Shown in pieces: positions 20,941 through 31,584 of a stretch of DNA of 64,000 bases. The position numbers and the translations under genes were made by a program. The stretch comes from Drosophila persimilis (lineage: Eukaryota; Arthropoda; Insecta; Diptera; Drosophilidae), in the NCBI RefSeq assembly GCF_003286085.1, contig NW_020825313.1:2852001-2916000 (forward strand). Reading direction: 5' to 3'. The first letter of the stretch is position 1, and every line of letters starts with the position of its first letter. Below the pieces are notes generated by a model. That model saw only the letters and a list, made by a program, of their open reading frames with translations, ran no database searches and was not told the origin of the DNA.

Positions 20941-21613
20941 GCGCAACAGCAATCAAAACCCCTCCTCCACGTCGAGAAGAACGGATATTTCTAAACGTTG
21001 TGTACCTACCTACCAAAACTTTCGAACTAAGGATGTCCGACCTCAACCAATTCTCGGTAAATACAATAACGTGGGATGAAAATGTGGGACTCTCCAGGAA
21101 GAGAGTGCTAAGTTTTCTGCGCAAGCCTCTAGTATTCTAATAAGTTACTAATAAATGAAGAAGTTATTTCTTTGGACGGGTGGTAGTAGAAGGGAATAGG
21201 ATGTACTGTAATCTTTCAAAACCAAGTGCTCCCGCTAAAATTTGGCAGAGTAAATGGTTTCGAATTGAGTCGTGATGCGATGATCTTAAAGGACTCTACT
21301 TTCCTGGCATAAGATAAATTAAACTTCTCCCCCTTTTAGCCGACATCTTTTATTTTACTTTGTATGAAAGCAGGTACATCATTAAATGGGTAAGTTCTGG
21401 GGAAAAAACTTGCCGCTTTGGTGGGAACACGGACAGTGGTTTTGGCACAATGTGATTGCACTATCCGGTGGTCCGGGACCTCTGTTTACTGGACGTATCG
21501 AATTGGACCGGCCAGTAGGTAGAGACTCAGCCAGCAGCAGGAGGCCAAAAGGTCTAATGAACGATCGAACGTCGAAGCGCGGTATTCCACGGCATACTCC
21601 ACTCGGCCATGCA
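20941..21613 (-). pseudogene. Unit 1 block C0: LINE ORF1 end and endonuclease start
   Basis: Minus strand: ORF1 piece with SFIRPFGLL, PVQFDTSSKQRSRTTG, then NDVPAFIQSKIK; after the ORF1 stop comes the ORF2 start LSTLFLESPTFSSHVIVFTENWLRSDILSSKVLVGRYTTFRNIRSSRRGGGVLIAV (first third of the APE endonuclease). Same lineage as the LINE at 14.6-16.2 kb, where the equivalent reads VIVFTETWLKPDILSSEVLADRYTTFR. The fragment stops about 70 codons into ORF2. Confidence 0.8.
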
Positions 21614-22992
21614 GCGATACCGGTTCTGATTTACTTTTGAAAACACATAAATTGATGATCCTATTTTCACAAAACTCAAAATTGATCCGTTTTTAAAACG
21701 GAAACATTTTCCGTGCCGAAGTAAAAAAACAGTTTTTTATACAAAAAAACGAATCTTAATTGCAAAAGAAAATGCAGCTACTCCCGCGACTCTACATTTA
21801 TACCCGATATTCAGATCTGGGCGCTCGTAAAGACGGACTGAAGACTTGGCTCTTGATGCTGATCAAGAATAAATGTATTTTATGGCATCGGAAAATTCCT
21901 TAATTAAAGTTTTAAAAAATATTGATAATTTAAAACAAATAGCTGTCAGACAATATGCCAGACAAACGCTTAAAGCGGAATTAGTTAAAACTGAGAGGAG
22001 AGGGGTTCCAGCCATAGCCAGCGCTACTTCACAGAAAGTTTCGGCAGCGAGAGAGATATAGAAGTTAGAGAAGCTGATAGGGAGAGAGTGTTACTAAAGC
22101 AAAAGCTACGAGATGAGAGGCCAAATGCAATATGAGGGCGTACTTATGAAAAACAACGACACAAACATAAATTATAGCTTTTTCTTGTTTTTCAGTGTGG
22201 CTTAGAAGTTTAAGTTAATTTTCAGCATGTACTCAAAAAACGATCCGACAGTTAATTTGGGGAGACAGCCCGCCAAAAACTTGTGCACAGAAAAAGGAAT
22301 TTTGTATAGACAATTACAAAAACGATATAAAGCGAGAGCTTGAAAGCTTAAAAACCGTTTGCTCAATGATGCAATTGAAAGAATTGTAATGGACAACGAA
22401 ACTCAAGTGTTTCTTTGGGCTCGAATTTCCCGGATTTTATTTTTCTAATAGGTTTAAAGGTAGGACTTATGCCGAATCGTGGTAATATTTTTGACGTTAA
22501 GGACTGTTTAAAAATCAATTATTAAGAACCATTGTTCAAACATGAACATATTATCGTCGAAACCACTCGCCACTGTCGGCAGAATGTTCAAGCATAAACA
22601 TATTATTGTACAGATTCACTCATGTATCCAAAAAACTGATCTCTAAAAAAATCAAATAAAATAAATAAGTAATGACAGTTTGGGTGTAAACAAAGATCTG
22701 TAGCCCATTAAAAGATACTATAACAAAACACAAGTGGGGAAAACACTTAACCAATGCATTCTTAAAATAACCCTAATGTAAGCATGCACTCAAATAGCCA
22801 CCCGCAGTAAAATGTATCCTTTGCGTAGGTCTAACGATAATTATAGACTACAAAATTGTACCTCCTACCTCATTGTCAAATCATATATAAGGCTCTGATT
22901 TTAAGAATAAAATTTAGTTTGAATTTACAACTCAATTCGCAAATGTCTAGACTTTTCTTTAAGGTTTTAAGCTTAAGCTTGTATATATATAT
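21614..22992 (+). repeat. Unit 1 block D0: unrecognised AT-rich segment
   Basis: Starts gcgataccggttctg. It holds a 62-codon frame at 21,873-22,061 (MYFMASENSLIKVLKNIDNLKQ..., Lys/Glu/Gln-rich and helical), whose low similarity continues past the stop (EVREADRERVLLKQKLRDE in the sister copies) and later IVMDNETQVFLWARISR. Towards the end lie TATATAAG (22,884) and AATAAA (22,906), an LTR-like spacing. I cannot name the source element. The block ends in taagcttaagcttgtatata, the target of the nested insertions. Confidence 0.6.
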
Positions 22993-23671
22993 AGTAACAT
23001 TTCTATAGTCCATGCTCCGCATACCCTTGTCTATGTCTATTACTCTGCACCCACAATACTATAAACAATTCGACACCCTCAGCTTCGAACCCCCATAAAC
23101 AATCTCACGCTCGAAGTGGACCACGCGTAGCCGATTGCAGGCAATGTAAACAAACACCCTAAGCTAGAAGTTGAACATAAAACAATAGATGCCGCACTAG
23201 AATCCAGCCGCACTAGAATCACGCCACTCTTCAGAGATCAATTACTAATCGATTCTCAAGAACCGCGCCATCCTAGCTGACCAATCAGAGGCCCTATTCT
23301 CAGCCACCCCCAAGTAATGCAACACCGATCATACGCAGCGGAAGCCTTTCATCAAAAGCCGCCTTTCCCACATATCGATCGAGTCACGTACTCCATCTCC
23401 GAAGACGAAGTCGAAGCCAACGCCTCCGAATCCAAATCTGAATCCCAAACCGAGCATCATGATATAAATAGGGTACATTTAAGAAGGCAAGTCAGTTCTG
23501 TTCAAGACAAACGTCAATCGCGACACCGTCGGAGAATTCAACCAAGTTAATTCCATTCAAGACATCGGACCTCAGTCATCGTCGGGGAAATAACTAACTA
23601 ATGTACGCTAAGTTTAAGTGAAAGAACAAAACCTTTTTTAAAACTTAAACTGAAGTGTCGCATATTTAACT
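22993..23671 (+). repeat. Solo errantivirus LTR, 679 bp, with ATAT target duplication
   Basis: Begins AGTAACATTTC and ends ATATTTAACT, flanked by ATAT on both sides (22,989-22,992 and 23,672-23,675), the usual target of 17.6/297/Tom-type errantiviruses. It contains a short frame beginning MQHRSYAAEAFHQ at 23,317 that corresponds to MQHRSPAVDAFHQ inside the LTRs of the neighbouring errantivirus, so the two are related families. No internal sequence remains, which fits LTR-LTR recombination. Confidence 0.85.
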
Positions 23672-23677
23672 ATATAT

Positions 23678-24272
23678 AGTTAAATATCCGCAACTCGATT
23701 TTAAGTTTTTAAAAAAGACTTTTATTTTACAAACTTTAATATCTTTATGTCACAAGATTTAAATGAATTCCCCGACTTGACTTTGGGTCTGCTTGTCTCA
23801 AAAGGAACTGATCTCTCTGCTGCTGGTTAGTTTCCATGAGCCCTTCTCTTGGAACTCCCGACTCTGGCTTCGGGCGTTGCTTTCCTCGGCTGCATCTTCG
23901 TGTCGGTGGCGTACGTGCCTGGATCGATATTTGGGGATGCGTCGGCTTTGATGAAAGGCATCCACTGCTGGCGATCGGTGTTGCATTACATGACGGAGCT
24001 AGGAATGTGATACTCCTTGGTTTTATGTCTAGCTTTGATTGGTCCTCATGAGTGGCGTGATTCTAAAGAATCGATTTCTCGAGAGTGGCGTGATTCTAAT
24101 GTTGATGAAACAATGGGGTCCATTGTTTATATTATGGGGGGCCCTAGCTTGGAGTATGGGAAGAAACAGTTATTAATTCTTGAGTGGGGTCCTGTTACTT
24201 GTGTGGATGGGGTGGATGAATTGTACATAAACATAATGTGTATGGGATATGGGGAATTATGGATATGTCACT
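23678..24272 (-). repeat. Errantivirus 3' LTR
   Basis: On the minus strand it starts AGTGACATATCC right after the G-rich tract and ends ATATTTAACT. It is near-identical to 29,805-30,391 apart from scattered substitutions, such as ggttag/ggctag and the gggatat/gggatgt difference. The env frame terminates inside it at 24,195, as is usual in this group. Confidence 0.92.
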
Positions 24273-25718
24273 CCCCCAACGTTTGTTATTAGCCTGTCCA
24301 TAGCCGATTACCCTCGGGTATAGTGACGGGGTGTCAAGTGCGGTGGCTGAGGTTGGTTCCTCTTCTGCTTCTATTATAGGGTTAATACATTTAACCGTGA
24401 CTCTTTTAGAAGTTTTCTTAAATTTAATAGCTACATAACTTAGTAGTACTAATATAATTATGAAAAATGAAATTAGTAGACTTATTTGTAATAGGTTACT
24501 ATATTTGGTGTATTGCATAATTATTTCATTAGTTTGGACATACGACAGTGGTTTTATTTTAGTTATGTTGTTGTTGACATAAACATTCTGGGCAAAATCT
24601 AACATTCAGGCAGGCTGATTGTGTTTGATATTGTAAATTCATTTAATTGGATTGAACAGTTGTAGATTTTTATAATGGTATTTCCTTCCGCTATGATTTC
24701 TTGGTTTACACAATTCTGGTTTAGCGTTGTTTTTGGAAGATTACATGTCATTAGTATATTGGGTTCAATAAAGTTTATTTGAAAGTTTTGAAAAGTTTTG
24801 GAATATGGACATTTAGTGGGAGTTTGCATTAAAATTCCTTTTATACAATTGTCATTGGTTTTCAATCTAGTTTCTTTAACAAATACTACTTCATTTTTTA
24901 TGTAGTACTTGTCGTATGTCATATCTGTTAACATGTTATTTAATTCGTCTGGATACGGAACGATTTTATCGATTGGTACTTTTGTAATGTCTTTGGGAAT
25001 GTTGAAAATTATTAGAATTTCGTTGGTATCGGATTTTAGCCATGTGGAGGTTTTTATATTTAGTATTTTCTCAGAATTTATTTGTTCCAGGTAGTCTTGT
25101 TTTAATAATTTTGGATTAAATATACCGAGCCTAGTTAATTGCATACCTAGTTCTATATCTTCGATATATTCTGTGAAATGTTGTAGATTGAATATCAAAA
25201 TTTCTATTTGTTGATTCCTGTCTTTTTCTTCATTTAGTTTGTTTATAACGTTTATTCCGCTATGAACTGCATCTATTACCAAATTTAGTTCATTCATTTG
25301 AATACTATGGCTGGCTAAATTTTCTATTTTTTGTTCCAAATCGACTTCATCTTCCTGATCTAGTGTTCCAAAGAGATATTTGTAGGCTGTTCCTACTATA
25401 TTGATTAGGCCTCTTTTATTTCTTTTGGTTATTTTTAGCCCGTTCATTTCTCTTTGCAATTTGTCTACTAGATATTATATTTGGATTATGTCCTGGAATT
25501 TAGTGGTATTTTTGGTATAGTTCTTCGGTTTTAGTTACATTAACAGTTAGATAATGGTATTCGTAATTGATAGGTATGTTAATCGATCCAGTTTTGTATA
25601 TCATATATCCGTTTTGGGATTTTATAGGATTTATTTCTATGTTTTGGCCCTGTGCCATTACGATGGTAATTATGAGGAAGATGAGGATTTTAATTGTGTT
25701 GAAGTTCTCCGATTCCAT
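24195..25718 (-). pseudogene. env: Errantivirus env, broken
   Basis: Three pieces in series. The first (25,718-25,500) has a hydrophobic signal-like segment at residues 7-24 ending near AQGQ. The second (25,459-24,599, 286 codons) carries a furin-type R-x-K-R site at residues 13-16 followed by GLINIVG, the position of the fusion segment in the baculovirus-F-like envelope proteins of errantiviruses. The third (24,605-24,195) has a membrane span at about residues 35-61 and a short cytoplasmic tail. Frame changes at about 25,480 and 24,600 mean no full protein can be made. The tail runs into the 3' LTR. Confidence 0.85.
24273..24280 (-). promoter_or_regulatory. Polypurine tract of errantivirus
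   Basis: Minus-strand GTTGGGGG directly abuts the LTR start AGTGACAT, the expected plus-strand primer position. Confidence 0.75.
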
Positions 25719-25825
25719 TAACTTCCTCGGTTTCTCTGGAATTATTATATTTGCTTGTATTAGATTTCTTCTTTTTCTTGAATTTTGATTTATAATGAGT
25801 TATTTTCCTACCCCTATTCTTTTCT

Positions 25826-26460
25826 TCATAATGTTTTTCGTATAGATATTATTCTTAATTTTTCATTTACTGTTTTATGAAATCTTTCTACGTCAGATAT
25901 TCCATTTTTGCTGGAAGTGATCTCTATTTTGACGTTTTCCGCATTCAGCCATTCTTGCAATGCTGTGCACATAAAAGCTGAATCTTTATCGGCTTTGATT
26001 TCAATTGGTTTACCCATCTCGTTAAAAACTTTCATGATGGCTCTTTTTGCTTCTAACCAGTCACGACTTTTTACTTCTACAAGAGTGGCAAACTTCGAGT
26101 ATACGTCAATACATGATAGGAACTGTTGGTTACCAACCATATAGAAATCCATGACGTATTTCTCTCTGATGTTCAGTATTTCCGGTGTAGTTTCGAATGC
26201 CAACTTCGTATTTCTATGCTCTGTTTTGGCAATATTACAAGTAGGACATTCGTTTATGATGTTTTGGATTAGTTTTTGATAATCCGGGTAATAGTATTTT
26301 CCCCTAAACCAATTGACGGTTTTCTCTATCCCTGGATGGAGTAAGCCTTTATGATTCTTTAATATGGTTTCTTTAAATTCAGCGTAATTCGGAATATCTA
26401 GGAGTTTCGTGCTTGATTTAATAGCTTTGGTTATATTGTTAGAATTAATGATTTATAAAT
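25826..26460 (-). pseudogene. pol: Errantivirus integrase, C-terminus deleted
   Basis: The HHCC zinc-binding part is visible at 26,400-26,220 (HKGLLHPGIEKTV ... CPTC). The core follows, with MDFYMV and CIDVYSKF near the first catalytic Asp, IKADKDSAF with the second, and GISDVERFHKTVNEKLR with the Glu. Translation stops at 25,826 after RIISIRKTL, and the usual C-terminal domain is missing before env. A stop separates this from the RNase H frame at about 26,453. The integrase would insert element cDNA into chromosomal ATAT sites. Confidence 0.85.
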
Positions 26461-27253
26461 AGGCTTTTTGGAATGGAGGAAAATCTATTTCGTTATGGAA
26501 ATATAATACGCTCTTTTTGGTGCATAGATATTCTTTTATTATATCCTTCGGAAAGGTGTTAGTCATTTCCTTATACGTGATCTTGATGATTAGCTTGTGA
26601 AAATAACGAATTGTTTCTACCTTATCTTCATTGCCTTTTATTAGCTTAATTTGCCGATTGTAATAGTTAATTGGTCTTTCCGTGATAGCAATGTGGTTTA
26701 GATTGTCTTCCTGTGCGCTATGTACAGTTGCACCAACGCTATTGGAAGCTTCTCCAAGGAGATTTTCATTAATCTTTACCCTTGATAAGGCATCAGCTAC
26801 ATGATTTTCTTTGCCTGGTAGATATTTCATTTTAAAATCAAACTCATTCAGTTTTATTTTCCACCTTTGTAATTTCATATTTGGCTCCTTGAGGTTATTC
26901 AACCAAATCAAGGGTTTATGATCGCTTTGTATCTCGAATGTTCTACCGAACAGGTATGAACGGAAATACTTGGTTGCCCATACGAACGCTAATAATTCCT
27001 TTTCGATGGCTGAATAGTTTATTTCATGTTCATTTAGGGTTCTGCTAGCGTAGCAGATCGGTTTGTGTTCTTGTGACAAAACCGCTCCCAATGCTATGTT
27101 ACTAGCGTCGGTTGTTACCGTGAAAATTTTGTCAAAGTCTGGGAACGCAAGAATAGGGTCTGAGGTGATGAGTACTTTTAGTCTCTCAAATGCCTCGACG
27201 TACTTTTCTTCCTTGTGGTCTATGACAGCTCCTTTCTTTAGTTTGAGTGTCAT
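26453..27253 (-). pseudogene. pol: Errantivirus RNase H and connection
   Basis: A 266-codon stretch. RNase H motifs are TVTTDASNIALGAVLS (first Asp), CYASRTLNEHEINYSAIEKELLAFVWA (Glu) and IQSDHKPLIWL (Asp), with the C-terminal Asp in HVADALSRV. It ends with a premature stop just inside the integrase start. A frameshift near 27,265 separates it from the RT. The domain removes the RNA strand during reverse transcription. Confidence 0.88.
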
Positions 27254-27275
27254 GGGTTTTGCTATGTTTGCAAAA

Positions 27276-27971
27276 TTAGGAATTAGAAATTAGGAAAATC
27301 CTGTAGAACCCGCACAGACCTAAGAATGACTTTATTTGTTTAGTCGTTTCTGGTATTGGAAATTTGACAATGGCAGAGATTTTGCCTGGATTTGATACTA
27401 TTCCTTCAGTAGTGACTACATGACCTAGGAATTCAGTTTCCTTTTTCATGAATTCACATTTATCCATTTGTAGCTTCAAGTTGGCGTCTCTCAACTTTCC
27501 AAATACTCTCCTTAGTGACAACAAGTGTTCTTCCAATGAAGTGGAAAATATAATGATGTCATCTAAGTATACAAAGCAATCTTTGAAGATTAACTCTTCT
27601 AGCAGATTGTTCATACATCTTTGGAAGGTAGTTGGGGCAGTGGTTAGCCCAAAGGGCATACGAGTGAACTCGTAATGTCCATGCTTAGTGGAGAACGCAG
27701 TTTTGGGGATTGAGCTAGGTTCCATGGGTATTTGATGGAAACCTTTTGCTAAATCGAGTGTCGTAAAATACTGACATTTACCTAGTTTGTCTAGGATTTC
27801 ATCCATTCTTGGAGTTGGGAATTTGTCCTTAACTGTTATTTCATTTAGACTTCTATAGTCTACTACCATTCGATATTTTTGCTTTCCTGAAGCATCTATC
27901 TTCTTCGGAATGATAGATATGCGCGAGCAGTAAGGAGAATTCGACTTTCGAATTATTCCCTGCCTGATCAT
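27276..27971 (-). pseudogene. pol: Errantivirus reverse transcriptase
   Basis: A 231-codon stretch with all main RT blocks: [62 protein letters not shown] (first catalytic Asp), [16 protein letters not shown], and [11 protein letters not shown] with the catalytic YLDD intact, then [12 protein letters not shown]. It ends with a frameshift at the GFYRIF segment. An in-frame stop near 27,990 separates it from the protease. Confidence 0.9.
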
Positions 27972-28002
27972 ATCTTTGATTTGCTGGTTTACTCAACATG
28001 CT

Positions 28003-28600
28003 TTACTCGTGCTTGATTGTACTTGTGAAAGTCAAATTGCCACCTTCTCTGTACTGCACATCCTTAAACTCATATAAGACCTTCTTTAACTCTTCCCTCT
28101 CTTCGTCGTTTAAGTGTTCCAATCTTAATTGATTACATTCCCTTAATTCACTGTCTAGAGCGGAAGCGAAGTATTGATCTCCCTCTGGAGATGGGTCAAG
28201 GCACTTAGGTGCGATCTTCTCTTCTTTTGTAGAGGGATCAGTGCACTTCTGTGCGGTCTTGCTTGCTTCAATAGCTTCTCCACTCTGAATGATTGGGTAA
28301 TTTGTATTGTAATCGATGACGGCTTTACTTGCCATCAAGTATTCTCTTCCTAATAAAATATCATAATTTTCGGAAAAGTTATCTACATACATAACTTTTC
28401 CGAAAATTGAATCGAACTTTTGTTCGGACGGACTTGTTTTGTTCGCATTCCTCATTATACTTTTAGTTAAACGGACAGGTCCGTTGATGGTATGGACCGT
28501 AAGGTTATCGTCTTTTATCTCGGAATCTGTATAATTTTCTTTCATGATGTTGATCGATGATCCCGAGTCAGCGATACACCTTAATATTCTTTTATTAATG
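28003..28600 (-). pseudogene. pol: Errantivirus protease and pol N-terminus
   Basis: The active site CIADSGSSINIM lies at about 28,585-28,550, upstream of the first Met of this frame, since pol is made as an extension of gag. A second protease strand appears in YDILLGREYLMASKAVIDY (28,370-28,315). The C-terminal part contains an acidic hinge (LRLEHLNDEEREELKKVLYEFKDV) leading to the RT. Confidence 0.8.
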
Positions 28601-28607
28601 GTAATGT

Positions 28608-29481
28608 TTATATAGGGTCCTCCTCGGTTTCTTCCGAGGCGGCTTGATGAAAATTTACGTCCATCTTCGTTTGGCCACTCTGGCTCTCCCTCCCTCCTTT
28701 AATAGGTTGGTTGATATTTGATATTTGCTGATTGAATGGATTCTGAGCCCTACCTTGATTCAAGGAATTTTTGAACTCATTGTATAATCCAGGATTTTGG
28801 GAATTTTGATTTTGATTTGTTCGATTAGTCTGACCTGTTCCAGATGAACTCTGAGTTTGATTGTGATAGTTAGTAGTATTATAATTTGGATAATAGTTTC
28901 CAACATTCTTTCGATTTGATTGAGACGATTTCGATTGATCTTTATTTGTACCTGAATCTGTTGTACTAGCTTCGTACAATCCTTCTTCTTGTGCTGCCTT
29001 CTTAAGATTAGACAATGTGGTAATATCTTTTCTTGCTAAGGTCATGAACATTCTGTCAGGAAGTTTTCGAGTAATGACATCTTTAATTGTGTTGTTCAAA
29101 GCGTTTTTATAAATGACATTATTTTCTGGTATGTTTTCTAAGTTTAGCTTATTGCTTATTAATAATGCTTTTATCTCTAATTCTTCTATAAACTTACGAA
29201 GACTGTTGTTGAATCTGGTGGTGTATAGTTGTCATAAGAGTTCTTCATATGGTGTGTGATTTTTGAACTCGTTGATCAGCGCCGTCTTCAGTTCAAGCCA
29301 CGTGTTGGGTTGTATCATTTGCGATATGCGTTGTGCCTCTCCTGACAGTTGGATCTCGGTCGCTCCAAATAGGATCCTTTGTTAGCTTACCAGATGAACC
29401 GTCACAGGCAGGTATTTGTCGGATCGACAGCAGTGCCTGGTTCAAGTGGATTTCGCTCAATGATAGTGGTGGTAACGCCAT
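28608..29481 (-). pseudogene. gag: Errantivirus gag, frameshifted
   Basis: Starts at 29,481 with MALPPLSLSEIHLNQALLSIRQIPACDGS, a typical 17.6/297-type gag start. The frame is lost after about 25 codons. It resumes (about 29,260-29,100) with WLELKTALINEFKN and FNNSLRKFIEELEIKA-like sequence, then 29,099-28,608 with RKLPDRMFMTLARKDITTLSNLKKAAQEEG and an Asn/Gln/Ser-rich tail. No CCHC knuckle is seen, which is usual for these gags. Two frame changes make it a pseudogene. Confidence 0.82.
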
Positions 29482-29787
29482 GTTGTTGGTGTTGATTGGG
29501 TTTTATTTTGTTTTCAGTAGTTTTGAACTTTATTTTGGTTCACTTGTAAGTTTTTTGATTTTGTATTTAGTGTTTCACTGTTCTTGGTGGAACAATATCT
29601 CCGCTTACTTCATTTCACTTAATTTTAGTTTTGCAAATCGTATGTGCTCGTAACACATAGGTTCTTTGGCGGATTTCACAATTTTATTAACGATTCCGGG
29701 ATTACGTGATCACAGTAATTAGAAATTACACAAGCTGAACATTACCGAAATAATTGTTAATTGTTAATTGTGTTAATTTTAAACGAA
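29482..29787 (-). promoter_or_regulatory. Errantivirus leader
   Basis: Non-coding stretch between the primer site and the gag start, AT-rich, with no recognised element beyond its position. Confidence 0.6.
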
Positions 29788-29805
29788 ATCCTACCGACTG
29801 CGCCA
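29788..29805 (-). promoter_or_regulatory. Primer-binding site, tRNA-Ser type
   Basis: The minus strand reads TGGCGCAGTCGGTAGGAT adjoining the 5' LTR end (AAATTTAACT). This is the tRNA-Ser-complementary site used by the 17.6/297/Tom group. The T is shared with the LTR end. Confidence 0.88.
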
Positions 29806-30403
29806 GTTAAATTTCCGCAACTCGATTTTAAGTTTTTAAAAAAGACTTTTATTTTACAAACTTAAATATCTTTATGTCACAAGATTTAAATGAATTCCCC
29901 GACTTGACTTTGGGTCTGCTTGTCTCAAACGGAACTGATCTCTCTGCTGCTGGCTAGTTTCCATGAGCCCTTCTCTTGGAACTCCCGACTCTGGCTTCGG
30001 GCGTTGCTTTCCTCGGCTGCATCTTCGTGTCGGTGGCGTACGTGCCTGGATCGATATTTGGGGATGCGTCGGCTTTGATGAAAGGCATCCACTGCTGGCG
30101 ATCGGTGTTGCATTACATGACGGAGCTAGGAATGTGATACTCCTTGGTTTTATGTCTAGCTTTGATTGGTCCTCATGAGTGGCGTGATTCTAAAGAATCG
30201 ATTTCTCGAGAGTGGCGTGATTCTAATGTTGATGAAACAATGGGGTCCATTGTTTATATTATGGGGGGCCCTAGCTTGGAGTATGGGAAGAAACGGTTAT
30301 TGATTCTTGAGTGGGGTCCTGTTACTTGTGTGGATGGGGTGGATGAATTGTACATAAACATAATGTGTATGGGATGTGGGGAATTATGGATAGTGACATA
30401 TCC
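29805..30403 (-). repeat. Errantivirus 5' LTR with an inverted tip
   Basis: Matches 23,678-24,272 except at its outer end. Where the plus strand of the 3' LTR ends gaattatggatatgtcact, this copy has gaattatggat followed by agtgacatatcc (30,392-30,403), so the last bases of the LTR are present in inverted orientation. A-block sequence (atatatatg then a T-run) follows. Confidence 0.85.
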
Positions 30404-31584
30404 ATATATATGTTTTTTTTTTTTTGATTATTTATATATTAATTAAGTAATATCCGATTAACTATTTGTGTATGGCCATACAACAAGGTAAAATGGTTAT
30501 GTAATAAAAGGTTTTAATCTATCGTTATGTACTTTTTGTTTTTTATCTTTTATATCTGATATTGTAATGTTATCACTATCTCCTATACCGTCTACTGTAT
30601 ACGGTCCGGTATTTGAAATCAAACTATCTACCTGTTTAATTTTTTTAACAAAACCTGATCTCCTGTTTTTAACTTGCAATTGAAGGCTTGATTGTCGTAT
30701 TTAGTTTTTTGTTTATTTGATTGATTGATTTGATTGATTTAAATTAATATGGCTCTTTTATAGGCAGTTTTGATACCTTAGCACAGTCATCTATATTGTA
30801 TAGACCCCCTATCTATCTATACTATTTAAATGTTTTGGCAAGTTTTAAGTCTTACTCATATGGACAATAATCATGTGCCATAGAGGGTGTCGTGTTATAA
30901 CAATATACGAAGTAATATAGCCATACATCCCAATCTGTTTTATCGGTTGAGATGTATGAGCGTATGAACTCATTGAATGTTCTGTGGCTTCGCTCCACGG
31001 TTCCTACGGTTTGGTAATGATCTGCAGTCGATGTTATGTTTTGAATATTTAAGTATTTACATAAATCTTCAATTATTGAATTTTTATATTCTGTTCCCAT
31101 GTCCGTAATGAACGTCTTCATTGGACCGTACATTAGAATAAAATCTTCAAATATAGCTTTAGCTACTGTTTTTGCACTTTTGTTCTGTATTGGTATGGCA
31201 ACAAGGTATTTTGTTAGGTCACAGATCAAGGTGACTGCATATTCATTTCCTTGTTCTGATTTGAGAAGTGTACCGATCGTATCCACAATTACTCTATCAA
31301 AAGCCATGTTTGGTGTTTGTGTTATAGTCATTGGAGTCTTGGTATGTTTGGTTATTTTAGACATTTGGCATTTTGGACCCTTTCTCACATAATTTTTTCT
31401 TTATTTTCTTTTATTGTGGTCACCGGCTTGAGTAGCGCTACTCTTAAATTCATTAGTATTTTATTGGCCTTATTTTTAAAAGAATCTATTGAAATGTTTT
31501 CAAAGATTTCTTCGCTCGGTGCCATTTTGAATTGACTGATTTTATTTATACCGGCTTTTTTTCAAGCCTTTGGAAGAATGTGAA
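30404..31584 (-). pseudogene. Unit 1 block A1: mdg1-like integrase fragment
   Basis: Related to the element at 59.3-64 kb. Minus strand: KNISIDSFKNKANKI-type start, a degraded zinc-finger end (GPKCQMSKITKHTKTPMTITQTPNMAFDRVIVDTIG, first catalytic Asp), TLICDLTKYLVAIPIQNKSAKTVAKAIFEDF, FITDMGTEYKNSI (second Asp), QTVGTVERSHRTFNEF (Glu) and FNTTPSMAHDYCPYE-like. The GPY-domain tail (TVDGIGDSDNITISDIKDK) lies at 30,680-30,497. Compared with 60.5-60.6 kb, the first half of the zinc finger is deleted. The right end fuses to BEL at 31,585. Confidence 0.85.

Larger units (their letters stand above)
23678..30403 (-). mobile_element. Errantivirus (17.6/297/Tom-like), nearly full length, inactive
   Basis: A minus-strand element with two LTRs (23,678-24,272 and 29,805-30,403), a tRNA-Ser primer site, gag, pol (protease, RT, RNase H, integrase) and env. 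These are Ty3-group insect endogenous retroviruses that can be infectious in some species when intact. Here gag, pol and env each carry at least one frameshift or stop, and the end of the integrase is deleted. It is inserted beside the ATAT duplication of the solo LTR, inside unit 1 between D0 and A1. The LTR pair is nearly identical, so the insertion is relatively recent. Confidence 0.9.

Noticed and set aside
21873-22061. Independent small gene in block D
   Set aside because: The frame is interrupted in D2 and D3, similarity continues past its stop, and there is no evidence beyond copying with the array.
29788-29805. Partial tRNA-Ser gene
   Set aside because: Only the 3'-terminal 18 nt are present and they adjoin an LTR, so this is a primer-binding site.
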